From Hyphomicrobiales bacterium (GTDB lineage: Bacteria; Pseudomonadota; Alphaproteobacteria; Rhizobiales; Xanthobacteraceae): a stretch of DNA of 52,623 nt. Of the stretch, positions 8,803 through 15,716 are shown piece after piece (within the stretch, counting starts at the first letter, position 1; each line of letters opens with the position of its first letter). The notes under the pieces are model-generated. The model searched no databases. It was not told where the DNA came from and worked only from the letters and a program-made list of their open reading frames with translations. Both the position numbers and the translations under genes were made by a program. The stretch lies in assembly GCA_021730985.1 (NCBI GenBank), contig JAKFYI010000037.1, positions 1 through 52,623 on the forward strand, read 5' to 3'.

Positions 8803-9692
8803 GTCCGCCGCGACGGATCGACGATGTCCCGCAAGCCGTCACCCAGCAGGTTGAAGCAGAACACCGCAACCATCAGCGCGAGGCCCGGAAAGAATGCGAT
8901 CCACCACTCGCCGGACACCATGAAGGCCGCGCCTTCCGCGACCATGATGCCCCACTCCGCCGTGGGCGGACGCACGCCGAGCCCGATGAACGACAGGCCG
9001 GCTGCATTGAGAATGGCGTAGCCCATGGTGAGCGACATCTGCACGATCATGATCGGCATGATGTTCGGCAGTATCTGCGTCAGCAGGATGCGGAATTCCC
9101 CGTTGCCGCACAGCCGCGCCGCTTGCACGAAGCCGGCCTCGCGGCGCACGTTCGCCTCGGCGCGGGCGACGCGGGCGTACAGCGGGAAATTCACCACCGC
9201 GGTCGCCAGCACGATGTTCTCGACCGTGTTGCCCAACGCAGCAACGATGCCCATCGCCAGCACGAACAGCGGAAACGCCATGATGGTATCGGCGATGCGG
9301 CCGACCACGCGGTCGGTCCAGCCGCCGAAGAAGCCCGCGGCCACGCCGGACAGCCCGCCCATCACGAACACCAGCGCCACCGAGGAAACCGCGATGATAA
9401 AATCGAGCCGCGTCGCGACAATGACGCGGCTAAACACGTCGCGGCCGAGCTGATCGGTGCCGAACCAGTACGCCGCCGACGGCGGCTTGAGCGCAAACGC
9501 CGTGTTGCTGGCAAGCGGGTCGTAGGGAACGATGTAGGGCCCGAACAGCGCCAGGAACACGATGATGACGAACAGGCCGAAGGCCAGGCCTGTGACCGGA
9601 TTGTCGCCGATGATGTAGCGCGCGTGGCGCAGCGTCGCCATCAGCCCCGACGAAGCCGGCGCGTGCGGTGCGCTGGGAGCGATGCTGCTCAT
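8799..9692 (-). CDS. ABC transporter permease (DppC-like)
   Basis: A 297-residue inner-membrane protein with one N-terminal transmembrane segment (around FGLFVIIVFLALFGPYIVPY), a periplasmic loop with the conserved WFGTDQLGRDVFSR motif of DppC/OppC, and five further helices. The cytoplasmic EAA-type loop is visible as ARVARAEANVRREAGFVQAA. The start at 9692 overlaps the stop of the DppB-like gene by 4 bp. It pairs with that subunit to form the channel of the importer. Confidence 0.92.
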   Translation of the reverse strand: MSSIAPSAPHAPASSGLMATLRHARYIIGDNPVTGLAFGLFVIIVFLALFGPYIVPYDPLASNTAFALKPPSAAYWFGTDQLGRDVFSRVIVATRLDFIIAVSSVALVFVMGGLSGVAAGFFGGWTDRVVGRIADTIMAFPLFVLAMGIVAALGNTVENIVLATAVVNFPLYARVARAEANVRREAGFVQAARLCGNGEFRILLTQILPNIMPIMIVQMSLTMGYAILNAAGLSFIGLGVRPPTAEWGIMVAEGAAFMVSGEWWIAFFPGLALMVAVFCFNLLGDGLRDIVDPSRRT

Positions 9693-10702
9693 GCCTCGAT
9701 TCTCATGCGCGGATCGATCAACACGTAGAGGATGTCGATCAGGAGGTTGAGCGCGACATACATGATCGCCATCGTCATGACGAAGCCCTGCACCGGCGCG
9801 AAGTCCGACGCGATCAGCGCCTCCACCGCGTAAGAGCCGATGCCGGGCCAGGCGAACACCTTCTCGACCAGCACGTTGGCGCCGAGCAGGAACGAGAACA
9901 CCATGCCGAGCGTGGTCACCACCGGAAGCATGGCGTTGCGGAACGCGTAGGTGACGGTGACGGTATAGGGCGTGAGCCCGCTGGCGCGCGCGGTGCGCAC
10001 GAAGTCGGACGACAGCACCGCCAGCATCGAAGCGCGCGTCATGCGCGCGATCGGCGCCAGCGCGAAGATGCCGAGCGTCATCGCCGGCAGAATGAGCTGG
10101 CTGATGGCGGCGCGGAACGTCTCCCACTGCCCCGTGAGCAGGCTGTCGATCAGATAGAATCCGGTGATCGACGCCGGCGGATTGTAGAACACGTCGAGGC
10201 GGCCGAGCGGCGCCGGCGACCAGCCCAGCAGGTAATAGAACACATAGACCAGGATCAGCCCGAGGAAGAACACCGGCAGCGAGACGCCGGCCGTCGCGAT
10301 CACCCGGCAAGCGTGGTCGATCAGGGAGCCTGGCCGCGTCGCCGCCAGAATGCCGAGCGGAATTGCGATCGCCATCGCCACGAACAGGCCGAGCAGCGTG
10401 AGTTCGGCCGAGGCCGGAAGCCGGTTCTTGATTTCGGTCAGCACCGGCTGGCCGGTGGTCAGCGAATTGCCGAGGTCGCCTTTGCCGAGGTCCTGGACGT
10501 AGCGGCCGAACTGCACGATCAGCGGCTGATCGAGACCGAGTTTCACCCGGATCTGCTCGACCGCCACCTTGTCCGCCGCGGGGCCTGCGAAATACGCCGC
10601 CGGATCGCCCGGCAGCGCGCGTGTGAGCAGGAACGTGACGATTACCACGCCGATCAGCGACGGCACCGCGAGCATCATCCGCTTCAACACCATGGTCAGC
10701 AT
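9689..10702 (-). CDS. ABC transporter permease (DppB-like)
   Basis: A 337-residue inner-membrane permease. It shows the DppB/OppB hallmarks: the N-terminal RMMLAVPSLIGVVIVTFLLT helix, the RALPGDPAAYF motif, the EQIRVKLGLDQPLIVQFGRY segment and the C-terminal loop DFVRTARASGLTPYTVTVTY with the EAA sequence. It ends with YVLIDPRMRIEA. Downstream genes overlap it; the binding-protein gene upstream is separated by about 78 bp that include a hairpin (10742-10769), which may lower expression of the membrane subunits relative to the binding protein. Confidence 0.92.
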   Translation of the reverse strand: MLTMVLKRMMLAVPSLIGVVIVTFLLTRALPGDPAAYFAGPAADKVAVEQIRVKLGLDQPLIVQFGRYVQDLGKGDLGNSLTTGQPVLTEIKNRLPASAELTLLGLFVAMAIAIPLGILAATRPGSLIDHACRVIATAGVSLPVFFLGLILVYVFYYLLGWSPAPLGRLDVFYNPPASITGFYLIDSLLTGQWETFRAAISQLILPAMTLGIFALAPIARMTRASMLAVLSSDFVRTARASGLTPYTVTVTYAFRNAMLPVVTTLGMVFSFLLGANVLVEKVFAWPGIGSYAVEALIASDFAPVQGFVMTMAIMYVALNLLIDILYVLIDPRMRIEA

Positions 10703-10741
10703 CTGAACGACCTCGACGTCATGGGCTTCCCGGAACGATGA

Positions 10742-10769
10742 TCATGCCCGGCATTCGCGCCGGGCATGA
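10742..10769. repeat. REP-like palindrome between binding-protein and permease genes
   Basis: A perfect inverted repeat of 11 bp, TCATGCCCGGC / GCCGGGCATGA, with a six-base loop. The same ATGCCCGG core recurs at 25450-25478 and, in variant form, at 47660-47744. It could act as an mRNA-stabilising or attenuating hairpin inside the operon. Confidence 0.7.
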
Positions 10770-10780
10770 CGCGTTTGCGC

Positions 10781-12397
10781 CTAGCCCTTCTCGAACGCGC
10801 GATAGTCGAGCCGCCGGTGGAACCAGTACTGGTACCCGGTGACGTTCTTCTGCATCGCGATGTTGACGTAGGGCTGGAACAGCGGGATGCGCGGAATGTC
10901 CTTGAAGGACAGATCGACGAAGCTTTTCACGTCCTTTTCGTAGGCCGTCTTGTCGCCCTCGGCGGCAGCCGTCACCGCGCCGTCGATGTAGCCGTCGAGC
11001 TCCTTCGACTGGTAGCTCATGGTGTTGAAGATCGAATTCTTGCCGTGATAGCACCAGATGAAGAAGTACTCGGGATAGTCGAGCCAGCCTGAGAACACGT
11101 TGGTGTACAGCGGCAGCGCTTTCTTGTTCAGTTCGGTGCGCCAGGTCGCGCCCGGGATCTTGTTGATCGTGACCTTGATGCCGATCTGGTTCAGGCTCTC
11201 CTGCACCAGCACGCACAGCGGCTCGTTCACGCCGGCAAAGCCGAGATCGAACGACAGCGTGGTCTCGAAGCCGTTCGGATAACCGGCTTCGGCCATGAGC
11301 TGCTTGGCCTTGGCGATGTCGGTGTTGAAGCCATGCGGCTGCGGCCATGCCACTTCGGTCGGCGTGCCGGGCTTTGCGCCGAACATCGGCTTCGACAGGC
11401 CGAACAGCACCGCATCCATGATCTTCTGATACGGCACCGCGTAGGCCACCGCCTGGCGAACCTTGATGTTGTCGAACGGCGGCTTGGTGACGTTCATGCC
11501 GAGATACTGGATGCCGTTCGAGTACGGCGTCGAGACGATGCTCAGCTTGCCGCTGTCCTTCAGCTCGACGAAGTCCTTGTTCGGCAGATCGTAGGAGATG
11601 TCGGCATCGCCGCGCTCCAGCAGCGCGCGGCGGTTGCCCGCCGATGGCACCATGCGCCAGATCACGCGCTTGACCTTGGGCAGCGGTCCACCGGCCCAGT
11701 CGTCGTTGCGGTCCATCACCACTTCGGTGCCCGCGGTCCAGCGCGACACCTTGTAGGCGCCGCTGCCGGCGCTGTTGATCTTGGTGTATTCGAGGCCCCA
11801 CGGATCCTTTTCGGTCGCGTTCTTCTTGACCAGGCCGGAGTTGTAGATCGCGGGCACGATCACCGCGAGATCGGGAATGGTGAGGCGGTCCTTGCGGAGG
11901 AAATCGACCCGCACCGTGTTGTCGTCGACCACCACGAACTGCTCGGGCTTGGTCAGCGAGCCCGCGCCCATCTGGAAGGTCGGGAATCCGCCGACCGACA
12001 CCGCGCGGTCGAGCGACCATTTGACGTCCTGCGCCTTGACCGGCGTGCCGTCATGGAATTTGGCGTTTTTCTTGAGCTTGAACGTCGCCGACATCGGGCC
12101 GACGTTCATGTCCTCGGCAAGCTCCATCTTGAACTTGTCGCGGTCGTAGTACGGAACGCCGTTGACCGACTTCATCTCGTGACTGATGAGGCGGTCGTAG
12201 CAATTCCACGACACCTCGTAGCCGGGCACGTTGGTGCCGACGCCATGAATGTCGATGTTGTTGGGGCCGCTCTCGGAAACGATCAGCAGCGTCTCCTGGC
12301 GCGACTGCGCCTTGGCGGACGAAAGGATCGCCGGTCCCGACACAACGCTGGCGCCGGCAACGGCGGCGGTGGATTTCAGAAAATCACGACGTTTCAT
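10781..12397 (-). CDS. ABC transporter substrate-binding protein, family 5, Tat-exported
   Basis: A 538-residue periplasmic solute-binding protein. The N-terminus MKRRDFLKSTAAVAG is a twin-arginine signal with cleavage probably after SSAKA, so it is exported folded. The mature part has the family-5 features: KNAKFHDGTPVKAQDVKWSL near residue 110, a SAGSGAYKV segment, and FDNIKVRQAVAYAVPYQKI near 310. A GGGAGG ribosome binding site lies 7 bp before the ATG. It is the first gene of the operon that continues through two permeases, the double ATPase, atzG, atzE and the GntR regulator. Family 5 proteins bind peptides but also many other small solutes; the downstream enzymes suggest a ureide or amide ligand (inference). 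Confidence 0.93.
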   Translation of the reverse strand: MKRRDFLKSTAAVAGASVVSGPAILSSAKAQSRQETLLIVSESGPNNIDIHGVGTNVPGYEVSWNCYDRLISHEMKSVNGVPYYDRDKFKMELAEDMNVGPMSATFKLKKNAKFHDGTPVKAQDVKWSLDRAVSVGGFPTFQMGAGSLTKPEQFVVVDDNTVRVDFLRKDRLTIPDLAVIVPAIYNSGLVKKNATEKDPWGLEYTKINSAGSGAYKVSRWTAGTEVVMDRNDDWAGGPLPKVKRVIWRMVPSAGNRRALLERGDADISYDLPNKDFVELKDSGKLSIVSTPYSNGIQYLGMNVTKPPFDNIKVRQAVAYAVPYQKIMDAVLFGLSKPMFGAKPGTPTEVAWPQPHGFNTDIAKAKQLMAEAGYPNGFETTLSFDLGFAGVNEPLCVLVQESLNQIGIKVTINKIPGATWRTELNKKALPLYTNVFSGWLDYPEYFFIWCYHGKNSIFNTMSYQSKELDGYIDGAVTAAAEGDKTAYEKDVKSFVDLSFKDIPRIPLFQPYVNIAMQKNVTGYQYWFHRRLDYRAFEKG

Positions 12398-12897
12398 AGG
12401 AAGCCTCCCGAGCCTCGGACAATTCGCTCGGGAACTCTCTCCGCAAGGCGCGTGCCAACGCCGCCTCAGGCGTTAAAATTCCTTAAGTCTTTGGCGTGTT
12501 GACCATTTCCGGCGCCGGTCCCCACCGTTGGGTCCGGCCGATGCCGCGCCCTGCTTGCATACAATAGGCATAGATACGCCTATTTATTGTGCAACATCGC
12601 TCTGGGCCCCCATCGGGCGCCAAAGCCCTGAACAGGTGTTGCGGTTCGTAACCGAACCCAATCGAGCCAGTGGCTGGCCCACCAAGCGATGCCGACCATT
12701 CGGCTTGCACCAGGGCATATGCGCCCTCGATCGCGACCGCGAGGCAACCGCACAAGCCATGACATCGACGTGTGGTGGTTCGCGCACGCAACGCAACATC
12801 GCATCCCGGCTTTACGTGAGTTCGCGCATCATCGCTTTACGAATCCGAAAGCAGCCAGCCCATACGCTCACGCATCGAATCAGATCGTGAGATTGAA
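12398..12897. other. Intergenic/promoter region of the ABC-atzGE operon
   Basis: These 500 bp separate the minus-strand operon from the small plus-strand gene at 12898. They contain the dyad described at 12555-12594 and should hold the operon promoter. Short frames on both strands look random, with no recognisable product. Confidence 0.5.
12555..12594. promoter_or_regulatory. Candidate operator: 40-bp dyad upstream of the operon
   Basis: The centre, ATAGGCATA-GA-TACGCCTAT at 12564-12583, is a palindrome with one mismatch. It is extended outward by TTGCA at 12555-12559 and TGCAA at 12590-12594. It is AT-rich within GC-rich DNA and lies about 160 bp upstream of the binding-protein start codon. 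Dyads of this kind are typical operators for dimeric GntR/FCD regulators, one of which is encoded at the end of the operon. The assignment to that regulator is inference. Confidence 0.5.
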
Positions 12898-13068
12898 ATG
12901 GCAGAGCATCACTGTCCCGAGTGCGACAAGCCGATGACGCTGGTTCGCCTGCTGCCACCTCTGGAAAATCTGCCGTCGCTCGGCGCGTTCTATTGCCGCC
13001 CGTGCGAATTCGCCGACACCGTGCCGGTGTATCCCGAACATCAGGCCCCGGCGCTGGCGCCGACCTGA
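12898..13068 (+). CDS. Small zinc-ribbon-like protein of unknown function
   Basis: A 56-residue frame starting MAEHHCPECDKP. It contains two Cys-X2-Cys knuckles, CPEC at residues 6-9 and CRPC at 33-36, separated by 23 residues. This spacing fits a minimal zinc ribbon. The region between (RLLPPLENLPSLGAFY) is moderately hydrophobic and the tail is short and proline-rich. No function can be assigned; similar tiny zinc-binding proteins are often annotated as hypothetical. The ribosome binding site is weak. It lies alone upstream of tRNA-Ser on the opposite strand to its neighbours. The regular Cys pattern and codon choice (mostly G/C third positions) argue that it is real. Confidence 0.6.
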   Translation: MAEHHCPECDKPMTLVRLLPPLENLPSLGAFYCRPCEFADTVPVYPEHQAPALAPT

Positions 13069-13152
13069 CGCGGCAAGCCTGCCATTCGCTTGCAGCGTTG
13101 AAACTTGCCGCCACCTTGGCTAGGGCGTCGTAGCGTCGGCCAAGCTCCAGAC

Positions 13153-13242
13153 TGGCGGAAGGGGTGGGATTCGAACCCACGAGAGAGTTGCCCCTCTGGC
13201 GGTTTTCAAGACCGCTGCCTTAAACCACTCGGCCACCCTTCC
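13153..13242 (-). tRNA. tRNA-Ser (anticodon UGA)
   Basis: On the minus strand the sequence starts GGAAGGGTGGCCGAGTGG, has the anticodon arm GCGGTCTTGAAAACCGC with anticodon TGA, a long variable arm typical of class II tRNAs, the T-loop GGTTCGAATCC, and ends CCCTTCCGCCA. The 7-bp acceptor stem pairs fully and the 3' CCA is encoded. It reads UCA and related serine codons. The lower-GC protease gene lies just upstream of its 5' end. Confidence 0.96.
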
Positions 13243-13402
13243 AAGTCGCTGTGTCTATTCTACCATTGAGCCCCTGCTCAACCATTTCGGGTTCGATTGG
13301 TGACCACTTTTGTGGCTTATCCAAACATTCAGGACCACCTCGCGTTGCCCTACGAAGCGTCAAAGCTGACGCGGAATGATCGGACCTGAAATACAGACCA
13401 TG

Positions 13403-14365
13403 TCATGTGCTGCACGCAAGACCACTCGCAACGCCCCGCTTTTCCCGCCATGCCCGAATGGCGTCATCCACAACGTCGATCGGAAGCACTTCCGCCAGTC
13501 CAGAGTTTTCCTCAAAGGTGACCCGGGGGCGCTTTGTTTGTTCGCTGATCGCTCTATCAACGTACGGGCGGTATCCCGTCACTAGCCCTATGAGGTAGGC
13601 GGTGGACTGACTCTTGGTCCCAGAAATCGCAGCGAGTTCGGGCTTGAGCACAACCGGCCCGCCGCTGTTGCCCGGAAATACAAGCGCATCAATCATAAAG
13701 GTCGGCGCAATACGGTCTAGCATCTCGGTCATGCGGGCGATGGCACCTTGGCGGACGATAACGTAATTCCGTTGAACACCCGACAGGCCCATTGGGAAAC
13801 CCAGGACAAAGATTCCATCTCCGGCGGCTACTTCAAGTTTGGTGAGCTTTTCTCGATTCGCGGCATGTTGGTCGCTTGCAAAAAAGCTCGGTTCGATTCC
13901 TTGCGTTTTAAGATATTCGGGATTGATGGGCACCGCCGCAACATCAATGGTCGGGTCCGCGTGACAGAACCAAGTACCGGAACCGGCTTGAGGCCGGTTT
14001 GCGATCGGAAATTCACGCCCCTGTGAACTTGAGTCTTTTGGATTCACTCGGACGCTCAAGTCACGATTAGCCAAGATAAAGTCTCTAACTACGTGCTTGG
14101 CGGTAACGAGGTAAATTTCATATTTGCGTTTCAACGGGTCGGGATCGTCTTGACTCAAATGGCCGTAGAAGAAGCCGGTACCCACTGTCCGCCACTCAAG
14201 ACGGGGCGATTGACCTACATCATTCACCGTCTGCATTCCGCCTAGAGCAACAACACTGTTGATAAAAAACGGCGGAACCAGCGCGGCATAAGCGAGAATG
14301 GGAAGAAAAATGGCCGCCCAAAGTAGCAGCGATACTTTCGCAAAGTAGCAAATTCTCTTTGCCAT
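13403..14365 (-). CDS. Membrane-anchored trypsin-like serine protease
   Basis: A 320-residue protein with an N-terminal transmembrane segment (about 8-30, VSLLLWAAIFLPILAYAAL) followed by a trypsin-fold domain. The likely catalytic triad is His91 (VTAKHVV), Asp141 (TIDVAAV) and Ser234 (FPGNSGGPV), so it appears active, in the extracytoplasmic space. There is no PDZ domain, unlike DegP/HtrA. The ATG at 14365 was chosen for its GGGGGG-type ribosome binding site; an in-frame start 20 codons upstream would precede the hydrophobic segment with a polar stretch. Base composition is visibly lower in GC than the neighbours and rarer codons are used. It sits between tRNA-Ser and a truncated membrane-protein tail, so it was probably acquired by transfer. 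Its targets are unknown. Confidence 0.8.
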   Translation of the reverse strand: MAKRICYFAKVSLLLWAAIFLPILAYAALVPPFFINSVVALGGMQTVNDVGQSPRLEWRTVGTGFFYGHLSQDDPDPLKRKYEIYLVTAKHVVRDFILANRDLSVRVNPKDSSSQGREFPIANRPQAGSGTWFCHADPTIDVAAVPINPEYLKTQGIEPSFFASDQHAANREKLTKLEVAAGDGIFVLGFPMGLSGVQRNYVIVRQGAIARMTEMLDRIAPTFMIDALVFPGNSGGPVVLKPELAAISGTKSQSTAYLIGLVTGYRPYVDRAISEQTKRPRVTFEENSGLAEVLPIDVVDDAIRAWREKRGVASGLACST

Positions 14366-14427
14366 GATGCCCCCCAGATTTTCCCGCACATGGGGATTGT
14401 TGGCCGACTGCACAACCCCGTACATTC

Positions 14428-14571
14428 CAGGTCAGCAAGCAGGATGTCGAGAAGATGCTCTATCCCACCGCGACCGCCATTCTGATCATGGTTGGGCTCG
14501 GCATCTATCAGCGCCTGAGCGCGGAGGTGGTGGAGAGGGTCGAAGCCAAGGACCAGGCGAAACGGAATTGA
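14428..14571 (+). pseudogene. C-terminal remnant of an unidentified membrane protein
   Basis: An open frame of about 47 codons ends at TGA 14569-14571 and encodes VEKMLYPTATAILIMVGLG followed by YQRLSAEVVERVEAKDQ. This is a membrane helix plus a charged cytoplasmic tail, with native-like GC-rich codon use. There is no ribosome binding site and the frame upstream merges into the lower-GC protease segment, so this looks like the 3' end of a larger gene cut by that insertion. The stop lies 5 bp before the monooxygenase start, as if both once shared an operon. An independent 38-residue small membrane protein starting at Met in KMLYP cannot be excluded. The family was not recognised. Confidence 0.4.
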
Positions 14572-14576
14572 CGGCC

Positions 14577-15716
14577 ATGCAGCCATCCCTGGCGATCGTC
14601 GGCGCCGGCATGGGCGGGCTCACGCTCGCCGCCGCCCTGCACCAGCGCGGATTTGCGGTGCGCGTGTACGAACAGGCGCCGAAGTTCATCCGGCTTGGCG
14701 CCGGCATCCAGATGAGCCCCAACGCCATGCGGGTGCTGCGCGGCATAGGCTTGGAGCAGCGCATCCGCTCGCGCGCGTTCCAGCCGCGCTCCTGGACCAA
14801 TCGCGAGTGGGACACCGGGGCGATGAAGTACGAGCTGCCGCTCGGCACCGACGCCGAAGCGAAATACGGCGCGCCGTATCTGCTGATGCACCGCGGCGAT
14901 CTGCACGAGGCGCTGGCGTCGAAGGTACCGGCCGATCTGATCTCGCTCGACAAAAAGCTCGTCGATGCCGACTGGCGCGGCGGCGGCGTCACGCTGCGCT
15001 TTGCCGATGGCACCACGGCGCAGGCCGACGCCCTGATCGCCGCCGATGGCATCCACTCGCAGGTGCGCGCGCTGTGGCGCGGCGAGGAAAAGACCAATTT
15101 CACCGGCCGGGTCGCGTACCGGACGACGTTTCCAGCGGCGCTGCTCGGCGGCTCTACGATCGACGAATGCTGCAAGTGGTGGGGGCCTGACCGGCACATC
15201 GTGATCTATTACGTCACGGCCAACCGCGACGAAGTCTATTTCGTCACCAGCGTGCCGGAGCCCGAGTTCACCGTGGAATCGTGGTCGGCGACCGGCGACC
15301 TGGCCGCCTTGCGCGCGGCGTTCGCGGGCTTCCACGAACAGGTGCGGCGCGTGGTCGAGGCGTGTCCGCGCGTGCACAAGTGGGCGATCGTGGACCGCGA
15401 TCCCCTGCCCCATTGGGGTGAAGGACCGATGGTCCTGCTCGGCGACGCCGGTCATCCGATGACGCAGTACATGGCGCAGGGCGCCGCTTCCGCGATGGAG
15501 GACGCCGTGCTGCTGGCGCGCTGCATCGAGGCTGCTCCGCGGGACGTGCCTGCCGCGTTCCGCCGCTACGAGACGGTGCGGCGGCAGCGCACCTCGCAGA
15601 TCCAGGGCACCTCACAGAAGAACACCTGGATGCGCGAGGCGACCGATCCGGACTGGGTCTATGGCTACGACGCCTGGACCGCGCCGCTCGATCCGCAGCC
15701 GTCCCGCGCCGCCTAG
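14577..15716 (+). CDS. FAD-dependent monooxygenase, NicC-like (group A)
   Basis: A 379-residue flavoprotein hydroxylase. The Rossmann dinucleotide motif is [19 protein letters not shown] at the start, the DG motif is [14 protein letters not shown] (about 155), and the second FAD motif [15 protein letters not shown] appears near residue 290. Overall it resembles 6-hydroxynicotinate 3-monooxygenase (NicC), including [30 protein letters not shown] and WVYGYD near the C-terminus. It probably hydroxylates an aromatic or N-heteroaromatic acid using NAD(P)H and O2. No other nicotinate genes are nearby, so the substrate is open. The ATG at 14577 was chosen because the FAD motif begins within five residues. 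Its stop shares the bases CTAG with the stop of the convergent copper ATPase gene. Confidence 0.88.
   Translation: MQPSLAIVGAGMGGLTLAAALHQRGFAVRVYEQAPKFIRLGAGIQMSPNAMRVLRGIGLEQRIRSRAFQPRSWTNREWDTGAMKYELPLGTDAEAKYGAPYLLMHRGDLHEALASKVPADLISLDKKLVDADWRGGGVTLRFADGTTAQADALIAADGIHSQVRALWRGEEKTNFTGRVAYRTTFPAALLGGSTIDECCKWWGPDRHIVIYYVTANRDEVYFVTSVPEPEFTVESWSATGDLAALRAAFAGFHEQVRRVVEACPRVHKWAIVDRDPLPHWGEGPMVLLGDAGHPMTQYMAQGAASAMEDAVLLARCIEAAPRDVPAAFRRYETVRRQRTSQIQGTSQKNTWMREATDPDWVYGYDAWTAPLDPQPSRAA

Noticed and set aside
7102..9021. 640-codon plus-strand frame opposite the ABC ATPase and permease
   Set aside because: Composition is that of a shadow frame; the minus-strand genes contain intact Walker and signature motifs.
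12528..12890. Open frame of about 120 codons in the region upstream of the zinc-ribbon gene
   Set aside because: It crosses the AT-rich dyad, has no ribosome binding site, domain or biased codon use.
13153..13402. tRNA-Ser 3' end as integration site of the protease block
   Set aside because: The lower-GC block lies on the 5' side of the tRNA, and no copy of the tRNA 3' end was found at the other boundary or near the integrase.
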